Below are positions 36,217 to 44,740 of a stretch of 64,000 bases of DNA, piece after piece (within the stretch, counting starts at the first letter, position 1; each line of letters begins with the position of its first letter). Under the pieces are notes generated by a model that was given only the letters and a program-made list of their open reading frames with translations, did no database searches and was not told where the DNA came from. Made by a program: the position numbers and the translations under genes. Source of the stretch: Bradyrhizobium sp. SSBR45G (GTDB lineage Bacteria; Pseudomonadota; Alphaproteobacteria; Rhizobiales; Xanthobacteraceae); contig NZ_BSCT01000018.1 in NCBI RefSeq assembly GCF_030159255.1, positions 1 through 64,000 on the forward strand, given 5' to 3'.

Positions 36217-37152
36217 TCAGTCGGCGGCATCCGGAGGCGCCGACGCTGCGATATAGCGGTCGGGAAGATGATCGCCGAGCGACGGCGACAACAATTCGGA
36301 GAGCCGTCCGAGCAGATCCTGGCGGGACGACGGCGAGCGCGCCGTATCGAGCAGCCCAAGCAGGCGAAGGCGGATGCCGCCGAACACGCCCACATCCGCC
36401 AGCGGATCGTCGGACTCGACGCCCGGGCTCAGCTCGGCCGCCTGAAACCGCCCGCCACGCTGGCAGGTCAGCAGACGCCCCACGTGATGGAAGCCGAACT
36501 CCGACGGCGGCACCGTCGGCCCGATGTCGTCGCCGTAAACCAGCCGGTAGGTCTGGCCGCCGAAGGCAGCGTTGTAGCGCGCGCGAAACGGCGCGCGACC
36601 GACCCGCGGGCAGCCGAACACATAGACCTCGGCCTTGTCGAGCGACAGCTCCTGATGCGCCCGGTCGAGCGTCGCCAGCGCGATGGCCGCGCCAAGGCTG
36701 TGACCGGTCACGACCAGGGTCTCGCCGGCATCCATGGAGCGCCTGATCTCGCCGCCGACCTGCGGCCATACCGCGGCGGCGGCGTCGCAAAATCCCTGGT
36801 GAATGTCGGAGCGCAAATGCCCGAGATAGAAGTCGGTGATCCAGTTCATGATGTCGGCGGGATCGGTCCCGGCGAATGCAATGATGCAATGCCCGTCCTT
36901 CCTGGCGATCACGCCATGCGTGTTGGCCAGCGGCAGCGTGCTCAACGCCGGCTCATGCAACACCTCGACCTGGTCCAGGGTCCACAGCTGCGCGATGCGC
37001 CTGACCTTGGCCTCGTCGCGGGTCTCGTAGGCGAGCTGAGACATCCACGCCATCGCGTGGGCGGTGGGCATGGCGAAGCCCGGCGCGAGCGGCAATTGTT
37101 CGAAGGACATCGCCGCATAGTCCGCCTCGGGGCGCTCGACAAGAATGCTCAT
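36217..37152 (-). CDS. Class 3 lipase family protein
   Basis: 311 residues, Lipase_3 fold without a signal peptide. Nucleophile elbow VTGHSLGAAIAL (Ser152), Asp in YGDDIGPTVPP (about 209) and His in FGFHHVGRL complete a plausible triad; IAFAGTDPADIMNWITDF is the usual region before it. I start at the second ATG (37152) because AGGAG lies six bases before it and would abut the first (37158). Probably acts on lipids or esters in the cytoplasm; substrate unknown. Confidence 0.88.
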   Translation of the reverse strand: MSILVERPEADYAAMSFEQLPLAPGFAMPTAHAMAWMSQLAYETRDEAKVRRIAQLWTLDQVEVLHEPALSTLPLANTHGVIARKDGHCIIAFAGTDPADIMNWITDFYLGHLRSDIHQGFCDAAAAVWPQVGGEIRRSMDAGETLVVTGHSLGAAIALATLDRAHQELSLDKAEVYVFGCPRVGRAPFRARYNAAFGGQTYRLVYGDDIGPTVPPSEFGFHHVGRLLTCQRGGRFQAAELSPGVESDDPLADVGVFGGIRLRLLGLLDTARSPSSRQDLLGRLSELLSPSLGDHLPDRYIAASAPPDAAD

Positions 37153-37299
37153 GGCCATCTCCTGGAATGATGATGATCACCACCTCATCATACGCCAAAC
37201 AACATCGATGAGAACCGCAGATCCCGTCGCGCGCGCCGTCACGAGGCGGCTTCGCCGATCAGAAGCGATGCCCGGCCGGCCATGTCGTCGCAGCGCGGA

Positions 37300-38232
37300 T
37301 CAGGTACCGACCCTGACCGTCGCCTGAAGCTTGTTCGCCAGAGCCGTCGCCTTCTCGAGTGCCGCAATGAGCGCCTCCGGTGAGACGGTGCCGCCCTTCA
37401 TCAGCGCGGCGTTCTGATCGAGGATGGCTTGGAGGTCGGCCTTGAGATCCGGACTTTGATACGAGGCCCGCCTGGTCAGATAGGCCTGATAGGCCATCTG
37501 CAACTCCACTCCGGACGATGCGCCGATATGCGACGTCGGATATCCCGGCACGCCGCCGCGCGGAACCTCCCGGAGATAGGTCAATGTCTCGCGCGCGCAT
37601 TCATCCCACAGCTGAAACGCGGTGAGGGTCTCGCCGGTCAGCTCCGTCAGATTGTTGCGGATGACCGAGACGGCGGCTTGCAGCGGAGCGTCCATCTCCG
37701 CAGCCAGCTGGCGCAGATCCTCGATGGTGATGAGATCGACGGCGGTGTTGGCGATCGGCAGTCCGGCCGCGGCAACCGAGCCGTAGTTGGGAAAGCCGGG
37801 AATGCTCGCCGACTGAGAGATCAGCGAGCTGAGGAATTTGAGCGCGGCCTTGGCGTCCGCCGACTGCTTGTCGATCTTCTTGAGGGCGTCGTTGTAATGA
37901 TCGATGGTGTCGAGCGCATTCGCGAGCGCTCTGGAGTAGTTGGCGTTCTCCTGCTTGACGGCCTTCTTGGTCTTCGCGGCGAGCCGCTGCTGCCGAACAT
38001 CCTTCGGGTCGCCGCAGCTGTATCCGACCTCTCCGTAATATCCTTCGGCGGAGAGGAATCGGAGCGTCTTGTCCTCTGTCCTGAAATCCGCGGCAAGCTG
38101 TGCCGCCAGCGCGCGCTCGCTCTGGAGGTCGGTGGCGAACACGGCCGACGCCGTCGGCAATATCTTGCTGAGATCGGCACATCCGCCAAGGGCGAGAGAA
38201 CCGACCAGAACGATCGATGAAAGGTGCTTCAT
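37300..38232 (-). CDS. Lipoprotein of unknown function
   Basis: 310 residues with a lipoprotein signal (SSIVLVGSLALGGC; Cys18 lipidated). The mature part is mostly helical: a coiled-coil-like segment at about 85-140 (QENANYSRALANALDTIDHY) and another near the C-terminus (EALIAALEKATALANKLQ). No known family. Upstream, a TCAC-N7-TCAC direct repeat (38313-38327) precedes a GATAAT/TAATCT -10-like element, which ties it to the putative SARP-like regulon. It is divergent from the holin-like gene at 38545. Confidence 0.8.
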   Translation of the reverse strand: MKHLSSIVLVGSLALGGCADLSKILPTASAVFATDLQSERALAAQLAADFRTEDKTLRFLSAEGYYGEVGYSCGDPKDVRQQRLAAKTKKAVKQENANYSRALANALDTIDHYNDALKKIDKQSADAKAALKFLSSLISQSASIPGFPNYGSVAAAGLPIANTAVDLITIEDLRQLAAEMDAPLQAAVSVIRNNLTELTGETLTAFQLWDECARETLTYLREVPRGGVPGYPTSHIGASSGVELQMAYQAYLTRRASYQSPDLKADLQAILDQNAALMKGGTVSPEALIAALEKATALANKLQATVRVGT

Positions 38233-38312
38233 GACGAGGAGCTCTGTTTCGATGTTGGCCCATGGCGAGGCGCCGCCGATCGGGAGATTATCAAACAGTG
38301 AACGGGCAGCCC

Positions 38313-38327
38313 GTGAGATAAGCGTGA
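38313..38327 (-). promoter_or_regulatory. 11-bp direct repeat, candidate regulator site 1
   Basis: On the minus strand TCACGCTTATCTCAC, two TCAC units 11 bases apart. It is 81 bases before the lipoprotein start, with GATAAT 20 bases downstream of the second unit. Fourteen of 15 bases match the site at 48818. Confidence 0.5.
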
Positions 38328-38402
38328 AAAGAAGTTCTTGGCGCGATTGCGCGCCGCAGAGCTCCACGCGCTGACAGTGCCGCGGCTGGCCGAAGCAGGA
38401 AC

Positions 38403-38417
38403 TCACGCGGAACTCAC
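38403..38417 (+). promoter_or_regulatory. 11-bp direct repeat, candidate regulator site 2
   Basis: TCACGCGGAACTCAC on the plus strand, followed 23 bases later by TATCAT (38441), a possible -10 box for the small membrane gene at 38545. Same orientation to its gene as the other three sites. The 312-base gap 38233-38544 holds only sites 1 and 2. Confidence 0.45.
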
Positions 38418-38544
38418 AAGGGAATCGGCTGATCACGACCTATCATCACCGGAGTGCGCGCGGATGATCCGCTCGGACCGCGGATGCGGGATATCCCGCG
38501 CGGTCGCTGCGCGCCGCCCGACAACATCCCGACGGAGATCGACC

Positions 38545-38928
38545 ATGACACTCACGACGAGTTCGGACTGGGCTTTCTATCTGCTGACCTGTGGCTTGAT
38601 GGGAATGACGGGTCAATTCATTCGCGCGATCGGCGGCGTCAAGAAGGCACGTGACGCAGCATCGGCCAACAATGCGAGCCTGAGCGACGTGTTCGAATGG
38701 CCGGCATTCCTGACGTCGCTCGGGACCGGCTTCGCGGCCGGCGTGATCGCCGGGCTGACGCTGCAAAGTGACGATACGTCTCCGCCCTGGCTCGGCATGC
38801 TGGCCGCCGGCTACGCCGGTTCGGACTTCGTCGAGGCGTTCATGACCAAGAAGCTGCAGCACGTCCCGAACGCCGCCGGTGCAGCGAACCAGCCGCAGCA
38901 GAATACGGCAGCCATCGGCGCCAGGTGA
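38545..38928 (+). CDS. Small holin-like membrane protein
   Basis: 127 residues with three hydrophobic segments (DWAFYLLTCGLMGMTGQFI; FLTSLGTGFAAGVIAGLTL; WLGMLAAGYAGSDFVEAFM) and a short polar tail. Size and topology, and the AAGYAGSDFVEAFM ending, recall small phage-type holin-like proteins, but I cannot assign a family. CGGAGA lies upstream. It is near genes for two predicted cell-wall hydrolases in the same putative regulon, which makes a lysis or envelope role worth testing; this is inference. Confidence 0.72.
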   Translation: MTLTTSSDWAFYLLTCGLMGMTGQFIRAIGGVKKARDAASANNASLSDVFEWPAFLTSLGTGFAAGVIAGLTLQSDDTSPPWLGMLAAGYAGSDFVEAFMTKKLQHVPNAAGAANQPQQNTAAIGAR

Positions 38929-39054
38929 TCTCGCCCGGACATCATCACCTGCGAGGATATCGCGTCGACGCCCGGCCTGTCGCGAGGACAGCGCCGGGCC
39001 TCGGCGCTGTCCCACGTGGCCTGCCGCGCTGCCGCTGCGCACGCACCGCCTCCC

Positions 39055-39273
39055 TCACGGGCGCAGATCGTGCTCGCTGATGCGGTCGACCAGCAGGATC
39101 AGCCAGTGGATGGTCTGCCGCTCCAAAGCCGAGAGTTCGGAGCGCTGCGCGAGGTCGACGGCCGTCGGCCGGAAGTCGCGCCAGCGATGATAGAAATCGA
39201 TCAGATCGCGCGGCGCCTGTGGCGCGCCGATCATGCCTTCGTCCTGTTTGCCAGGTTCGTCTGCTTTGCTCAT
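39055..39273 (-). CDS. Small conserved-looking hypothetical protein
   Basis: 72 residues, soluble, with a helical C-terminal half (DLIDFYHRWRDFRPTAVDLA, then SALERQTIHWLILLVDRISE). It looks like real protein, unlike the overlapping frames. Direct-repeat site 3 (39310-39324) lies 37 bases before its ATG, and it is divergent from the SARP-like regulator at 39404, so it may be controlled by it. No clear ribosome-binding site. Function unknown. Confidence 0.65.
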   Translation of the reverse strand: MSKADEPGKQDEGMIGAPQAPRDLIDFYHRWRDFRPTAVDLAQRSELSALERQTIHWLILLVDRISEHDLRP

Positions 39274-39309
39274 GGCGGAAGGTTAGTTCAGGACCGTGCT
39301 TGGCCAGAC

Positions 39310-39324
39310 GTGAAAAATACGTGA
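39310..39324. promoter_or_regulatory. 11-bp direct repeat, candidate regulator site 3
   Basis: GTGAAAAATACGTGA on the plus strand (TCAC units on the minus strand), between the divergent small gene (39273) and the SARP-like regulator (39404). Position suggests autoregulation as well as control of the small gene. Confidence 0.45.
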
Positions 39325-39403
39325 GGGCGATTTGAGATGTTGCTGATACGGTGTTAGCTTGCATATATTTCAGGTTGTATGACGTCTCGCCGGTAGGATT
39401 ATT

Positions 39404-41050
39404 GTGGTGGAGACCAAACGCATTGAGATAAGCCTTTTTGGAGCCTGCGTGGTGCGATCTACGCAGCCGGGCGGATTCGAGATCACGGGCGCCAAGCACA
39501 AGGCCCTGTTTGCGCTCCTGGCAACAGCACCTTTCGGGCGTCGGACGCGCCCCTTCCTGCAGGATACGCTCTGGGGCACCGCGTGTTATGATACCGGCAG
39601 GCAAAGCCTGCGACGCGCCCTATCCGACATCAAGCAGATGATGGGCGACTGTTTCGGCGACGTTCTGAGCAGCACCAACTCGGACCTCACACTCGACCTG
39701 ACGCGGGTGTCCTTCATCGGGCGGCCGGGCGCCGGCCAATTCCTCGAAGGCATCAACATTCGCGACGAAGGGTTCGTGCGCTGGCTCGAGGCCACGCGTC
39801 AAAACCCGGAGCAGATCTATTCGCTCTACAGCCTGTCGAGCCAGCCGCCGCCGCGGTCGATGCTCCCGGCCATCGCCGTGCTTCCGTTCCGCACGATGGC
39901 TGAACGTCCCGCACACGACATTCTCGGTGACTGGCTCGCCGAGGAGATCTGCCGCTCGCTGTCGCGCTCGAATCTGCTCGCGGTCATCTCTCATTTCTCG
40001 AGCCGGGCGTTGAACAACGACGCGATCGACATCCCGACGGTGCGCGCGCGGCTGGCGGTCGACTACTGCGTCGTCGGGACGCTGCGCGTCGGCGCGCGAG
40101 AGATGGTGCTCGACGCGGATTTCCTGGAGACCGCCTCAGGCCGGATCTTGTGGACGCGGCAGTTCGTCGGCGCGATCGACGCCTTTCTCAGCCAATCCTC
40201 CGAGGGCATTGCCGCGATCGTCAGCGCCATCGGCCGCTCCGTCGCCGATGACTCGATCGCGCACGTCTCGGAGCGGCGGCTTGCCGACCTCGAGGATCAT
40301 CGGCTGCTGCTCGCCGGCGTCGGCCTCATGCATCGGGCGTCGCTGCGCGAATTCGCCAAGTCCCGCGAGCTGATCGAGGAGGCGCTCCGCCGCGCGCCGC
40401 ATGCCGCCGAAGCGCATGCCTGGCGCGGAAAATGGCACATTCTGAGCGTCTTCAACGGCTGGAGCACCGATGCCGCGAAGGATACGCAGACCGCCGTCGA
40501 CTGCACGGCCCGCGCCCTCGACATTAGCCCGGATAACGCGTTCTGCCTCACGATCGACGGCTTTGCTCACAACAACCTGCTCCGCCGGCTCGACATCGCT
40601 GACGAACGCTACAGCCTGGCGCTCAGGAACAATCCCAATTCCGCGCTGTCATGGCTGCTGAGAGGGACACTGCACGCCTTCCGCGATGAGGGCGTGTCCG
40701 CTGTCGAGGCGACCCGGAGAGCCTGCAGGCTGTCGCCGCTCGATCCGTTCGCCTATTTCTTCGATACGCTGAATGCGACCGCCCATCTCGCGCTCGGCGA
40801 CTACGCGCGTGCATTGGAGCTGGCCGAGCGGTCGCTGGCCCGCAACGACCGGCACATCTCGACGCTGCGCACCAAGATCGTCGCGTTGCACAATCTGGGG
40901 CGCCTTGAGGAGTCCAGACGTGCTGCCGCCGAGCTGCTGGTGCGCCAGCCGGGCTTCACGGTCTCGGACTATCGCCGAAATCATCCAGCCGCCGACTTCA
41001 ATTTCGGCAAGCAGGCGGCCGACGCCCTGAGCGCAGCTGGAATTCCTTGA
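39404..41050 (+). CDS. SARP-like regulator with TolB-like and TPR domains
   Basis: 548 residues from GTG 39404. Residues 1-100 are a SARP/OmpR-type winged helix (ISLFGACVV, GAKHKALFALLATAP, RQSLRRALSDIKQ). About 148-260 is a TolB-like domain (AIAVLPFRTMAERPAHDIL), and 290-500 holds TPR repeats (AHAWRGKWHILSVFNGWS, ALRNNPNSALSWLL). No membrane segment. SARP domains bind direct repeats with an 11-bp period, and four such repeats lie in nearby intergenic regions including its own promoter. Two downstream genes follow at once (18 bases), so it heads the PAP2/subtilase operon. Confidence 0.85.
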   Translation: MVETKRIEISLFGACVVRSTQPGGFEITGAKHKALFALLATAPFGRRTRPFLQDTLWGTACYDTGRQSLRRALSDIKQMMGDCFGDVLSSTNSDLTLDLTRVSFIGRPGAGQFLEGINIRDEGFVRWLEATRQNPEQIYSLYSLSSQPPPRSMLPAIAVLPFRTMAERPAHDILGDWLAEEICRSLSRSNLLAVISHFSSRALNNDAIDIPTVRARLAVDYCVVGTLRVGAREMVLDADFLETASGRILWTRQFVGAIDAFLSQSSEGIAAIVSAIGRSVADDSIAHVSERRLADLEDHRLLLAGVGLMHRASLREFAKSRELIEEALRRAPHAAEAHAWRGKWHILSVFNGWSTDAAKDTQTAVDCTARALDISPDNAFCLTIDGFAHNNLLRRLDIADERYSLALRNNPNSALSWLLRGTLHAFRDEGVSAVEATRRACRLSPLDPFAYFFDTLNATAHLALGDYARALELAERSLARNDRHISTLRTKIVALHNLGRLEESRRAAAELLVRQPGFTVSDYRRNHPAADFNFGKQAADALSAAGIP

Positions 41051-41068
41051 GATGTCGGGGGGAGCAGG

Positions 41069-42205
41069 ATGTCGATCTTGAGCGGCAACGGCGGCACTGG
41101 CGGGACCGGCGGCACGGGTGGGACCGGAGGGACCGGCGGGACCGGCGGGACGGGCGGCACCGGCGGCCTGAATTTCACCGGCCTCGGCGCTTTCCTCGGC
41201 GCAGGCGCCGATCCGGTCTACGACCCGGTCCTGGTGCAGGGCCTGCAGATCGCCGAGCAGTCGATCACGCATGTCGCCACCCCCATCGCGCCGCCGGCCA
41301 CGATCCATCCCCTCGGCTTCTCCAAGCCGGACAACATGGCGCTGTGGGCCGACTGGGTCCGGTCGTCGGTGTACCTTACAGAATTTCTCAAGGAACTGGA
41401 TTGGGAGGTCAGCGGGAAACCTCAGCAGGTGGTGGTGAGGTATGGCGCGGGCAAGGGCCGGGAGTTCGTCACCTTGCACCGTCCGACGATGAAGACGTTC
41501 GCCGAGCAACTGCCGTTCATGCGTGCCTATCTCGATCAGCGCACGGACAGGGCGCCCGAGATCATGACCCAGCTCGGCTTTCCGACCCCCTATTTCGCCA
41601 TGGTCCTCGGCCTGCAGACGGTCAATCGCTACACGTTCGAGCTCATCGGAATCACGCAGGTGCTCGCCTCGCATGTCGCCATGGTCGTCAAGCATCACAT
41701 GGCCTGCCGCCGTCCGGGACGCATCGGCGCCCAGGTCATGCCGATGATCCCGACGCCGGCGCATGGCAGCTTTCCGAGCGCTCATGCGACGGAAGCCTAT
41801 GCGGTGGCGCAGGTCCTGCGCAGCCTGGTGGACAGGCACCACAAGCACTACGCCGATTTCGAGCAGCGCAAAGCTCTGCTCGGCAAGCTCGCCGAGCGCA
41901 TCGCCGTCAACCGCACGGTCGCCGGCGTGCATTATCCGATCGACACCTGGGCCGGAGCGATCCTCGGCCGCGCGGTCGGACAGATCATTCTGGCCAAGTG
42001 CAACGTCGCGAAGAACGTCGACAGGTACGAGTACTCGGCCCAGGGCCAGCGCGACTTCTACCACAAGGAGTTCGAAAAGGAGGCCAACAAGGATTTCGGC
42101 GTGACCAAGTCCGGCCAGTTTGCACCGGGTCCGAGCGAGGTCTTCACTTGGCTGTGGCGGAAGGCCGACGACGAGTTCGACCTGCACAACGGGTCATCGT
42201 CATGA
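41069..42205 (+). CDS. PAP2/vanadium-haloperoxidase-fold protein with Gly-Gly-Thr tract
   Basis: 378 residues. Residues 8-31 are eight perfect Gly-Gly-Thr units. The rest is a PAP2 fold with the vanadate/phosphate-binding set: K208-x6-RP (KHHMACRRP), PSAH (236-239; Gly of PSGH replaced by Ala) and NRTVAGVHYPID (281-292, with His288 and Asp292). Vanadium-dependent haloperoxidases and acid phosphatases share this site, and I cannot tell them apart here. No membrane helices or signal peptide. It overlaps the subtilase start by four bases (ATGA), so the two are coupled. Confidence 0.88.
   Translation: MSILSGNGGTGGTGGTGGTGGTGGTGGTGGTGGLNFTGLGAFLGAGADPVYDPVLVQGLQIAEQSITHVATPIAPPATIHPLGFSKPDNMALWADWVRSSVYLTEFLKELDWEVSGKPQQVVVRYGAGKGREFVTLHRPTMKTFAEQLPFMRAYLDQRTDRAPEIMTQLGFPTPYFAMVLGLQTVNRYTFELIGITQVLASHVAMVVKHHMACRRPGRIGAQVMPMIPTPAHGSFPSAHATEAYAVAQVLRSLVDRHHKHYADFEQRKALLGKLAERIAVNRTVAGVHYPIDTWAGAILGRAVGQIILAKCNVAKNVDRYEYSAQGQRDFYHKEFEKEANKDFGVTKSGQFAPGPSEVFTWLWRKADDEFDLHNGSSS
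41090..41161 (+). repeat. Tandem 9-bp coding repeat (Gly-Gly-Thr x8)
   Basis: Eight copies of GGN-GGN-ACN with varied third bases, in frame at the start of the PAP2-fold gene. A ninth unit reads Gly-Gly-Leu. The varied codons argue for selection on the protein tract, not only recent slippage. Confidence 0.85.
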
Positions 42206-44427
42206 ATCAGCCGGCCCGCCGTCACCGCAACATCGTCAACCCGGTTCAGCCGGGACTCGGAGTCTATGAGTTCTGGAATTTCGGAACGGGCCGGCGCTAC
42301 GCGCTTCCCGAGCAAAGATGCCCAGCCAAATACCTGACCGCGCTCGCCGAGCTGAGGAGATCCGACAAACCGACGCGGCAGCAGGTCGCGGGCAAAACCA
42401 CCAGGAAAATCTGGCTGCCGACGCTGTGGCAACCAAGATCGTCAACGACAGCAAGCTTCGTGCCGCGCTTCATTCCGTTCGTCATCGGAAAGCCGGAGCG
42501 AGACCTGAACGTGCAGGACAGTCCGTCCAAGCTGCACAACCGCCTGCTCCGTGGCCTCACCCAGATCGGGCACCGCTGCGGCATCGAGGCGATCGACAAG
42601 CGGGCATCGCGATTTCGCGTCGGGCTGCCGGTGCAGCAAGCCGCGATGCGGGAGATCGAGCCGACGGAGCCACGTTGGCACCATGATCCGCAGCTGCTTG
42701 GCCGCATCCGGCAACGCGAGACAGCGGAAGAGCGCCTCACCGGCGTTGCGAGGAAACGGCGGATTACGATTCTGGCCGTCATCGACGACGGACTGCCATT
42801 CGCGCACCGGAATTTCCGCAGCAGCGACGGAAGGAGCACGCGGGTCGAGTTCTGCTGGCTGCAATCTGCGAAGGCCGACCGGCGTCACAGTGTTCTGTTC
42901 GGGCGGGAATACACCCGGGGCGACATCGAGGATCTGATCGCGAGCCACGGCGACGACGAGGACGCCCTGTATCACGCGGCCGGGGCGATCGAAGACACCG
43001 AGGGTCTGGCCAGCATGCTTGCGCGCCACTCGACGCATGGTGCTCACGTGATGGATCTCGCGTCGGGATATGCCAGAGAGCGCGACGAGACTCCTGCGGA
43101 GGAGATCCGCATCATCGCGGTGCAGCTTCCGAACCTGCTCACGATGGATACGTCGGGAGTCGGCAAGGACATGTATCTGTTGTCCGCGTTCCACTACATC
43201 TTCGACCGGGCCGATCGCATCGCCCAGGGTTATGAGATCGATCCGCCGCGCCTCGTGGTGAACTTCAGCTATGGCTATTTCGGCGGAGCCCATGATGGAC
43301 AGGTCGACGTGGAAGCGGCGATCCGGCAGCTCGTCGAGCAGCGCCGCGCACTGAGGGGCCCGACCGCCCTGGTGATCCCTGCCGGCAATTCCTTTCTCGA
43401 CCGCATGCACGCGCGTATTCCCGAACAGAAGCTGACCGGCAACGAGACGCAGCTCCCCTGGCGACTGCAACCGGCCGACCGCACGCCCAATTTCGTGGAG
43501 CTGTGGTTTCCCGAAGGCTTCGATCCGGCCGGCTATACGGTCGAGATGCGCGATCCGCTCGGCAAGCCCCGGGGCCACCTCGCGGTCGTCGAACGCGCGT
43601 CCAAACGAGCCAAGCGGCCCAACGCGAGGGATCGTGCCGCGATCGTCTTCGACGACAATCGTCCGGTCGGGCAGATCAGCGTCGACTGCCATGGCCAGAA
43701 CCGATGGCGCGTGCTGATCGCGACAGCGCCGTCGGAGCCTTGGGACGATGACCATCTTGGCATCACACCTGGTGTGTGGACGATCGTGATCATGCGCGAC
43801 GCGACCGCAAAGCCGCTGCCGCAGGCGATCCATTGCTGGATCCAGCGCGACACGGACCCAGACAACCTCCGGTCCGGCGCACGGCAGAGCTATTTCGACG
43901 ACCCGAGCGACGTGCGCTTCAACGATGACGGCTCATGGCGCGAAGAGGACACGCCGGAGGCCTTCGTCCAGCGTTTCGGCAGCCTGAACGGATTGGCGAC
44001 CATCGGCGTCTCGATCACGGTTGCGGGCTTCAGGCTTGGCGCCGGGCTCGGCTCAACGCTCCAGGAGATTCGTCCCGCCCGCTATAGCTGCGCCGGCCTG
44101 AACAACGGCGAACTGCCCGAGGCCCGGATCGATTGCGCGTCGCTGTCCGATCGCGCGCTGCCGCTCCCCGGCACTGTGGCCGCCGGGGTCCGCAGCGGTT
44201 CACGCTCAGTCCTCCAAGGCACCAGCGTGGCCGCCCCGTTCGTCGCGCGGCAGCTGGCAACAACCTTCGTGACGGCCAGCGACACGGACGTCCAGGGTGC
44301 CGAGCCCCGAAACTACCTCCCGCTGCTCTGGAGCACATCTCCGTCCCCCGACCCGAACCTCCGCGAGCGGCTCGGAGACCTGCTCGTTCGGCCGCATTGG
44401 CAGCCTGAGCCGCAAGCCATTCCCTGA
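42202..44427 (+). CDS. Subtilisin-like serine protease (S8)
   Basis: 741 residues. The triad is complete: Asp195 (AVIDDGLPF), His279 (STHGAHVMDLASG) and Ser675 (GTSVAAPFVA), with oxyanion Asn396 (IPAGNS). About 280 residues between Asn and Ser contain an inserted beta-rich region (VELWFPEGFDPAGYTVEM). A 190-residue N-terminal region could be a prodomain or binding domain; there is no signal peptide. Its start overlaps the PAP2 gene stop, so the protease and the PAP2 protein are made together. Cytoplasmic or non-classically exported; substrate unknown. Confidence 0.9.
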   Translation: MNQPARRHRNIVNPVQPGLGVYEFWNFGTGRRYALPEQRCPAKYLTALAELRRSDKPTRQQVAGKTTRKIWLPTLWQPRSSTTASFVPRFIPFVIGKPERDLNVQDSPSKLHNRLLRGLTQIGHRCGIEAIDKRASRFRVGLPVQQAAMREIEPTEPRWHHDPQLLGRIRQRETAEERLTGVARKRRITILAVIDDGLPFAHRNFRSSDGRSTRVEFCWLQSAKADRRHSVLFGREYTRGDIEDLIASHGDDEDALYHAAGAIEDTEGLASMLARHSTHGAHVMDLASGYARERDETPAEEIRIIAVQLPNLLTMDTSGVGKDMYLLSAFHYIFDRADRIAQGYEIDPPRLVVNFSYGYFGGAHDGQVDVEAAIRQLVEQRRALRGPTALVIPAGNSFLDRMHARIPEQKLTGNETQLPWRLQPADRTPNFVELWFPEGFDPAGYTVEMRDPLGKPRGHLAVVERASKRAKRPNARDRAAIVFDDNRPVGQISVDCHGQNRWRVLIATAPSEPWDDDHLGITPGVWTIVIMRDATAKPLPQAIHCWIQRDTDPDNLRSGARQSYFDDPSDVRFNDDGSWREEDTPEAFVQRFGSLNGLATIGVSITVAGFRLGAGLGSTLQEIRPARYSCAGLNNGELPEARIDCASLSDRALPLPGTVAAGVRSGSRSVLQGTSVAAPFVARQLATTFVTASDTDVQGAEPRNYLPLLWSTSPSPDPNLRERLGDLLVRPHWQPEPQAIP

Positions 44428-44740
44428 CGCGGTAGCCGACCCGAGGCGGATCCGAGTTCTGGCTCGATGTTTGCTCACACCGTCATGGCCAGGATTGTTC
44501 CGGCCATCCACGTCGTCGTTTGGCCGCCGGGCGCGCCAACTATTTCCCTGCGAGCTCGAGCGCAATATGCTCCCGGCAGGCAGTCGAGGGCGTGAAACGA
44601 TGCTTCGACGGACGTTTGTCGGTGGGCTGGGGTCAGCCATCGTCTCGCCGATCGCGGGGCTGACACAGCAATCGTCGCCAGACAGGAATGCGGCTGACAC
44701 CAGCTCGCCTGGGCCGTCAGCAATTCAGACCGGGGCGCGA
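44428..44740. other. Gap upstream of the GNAT-like gene
   Basis: 313 bases after the subtilase. The GNAT frame stays open through it, and an ATG at 44600 would add a Tat-like stretch (LRRTFVGGLGSAIVSPIAGL) to that protein. No other gene, operator repeat or terminator is seen. Confidence 0.4.

Noticed and set aside
37173..37187. TCAC-N7-TCAT near the class 3 lipase start
   Set aside because: One mismatch and the opposite orientation to its gene, so I did not count it as a fifth regulator site.
40649..42187. A 512-residue minus-strand frame with Pro-Ala-Gly repeats
   Set aside because: It is the antisense reading of the Gly-Gly-Thr tract and PAP2 gene; the plus-strand protein has complete catalytic motifs.
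41069..42205. Firm call as vanadium haloperoxidase
   Set aside because: The residues are shared with acid phosphatases, and PSGH is PSAH; sequence alone does not decide.
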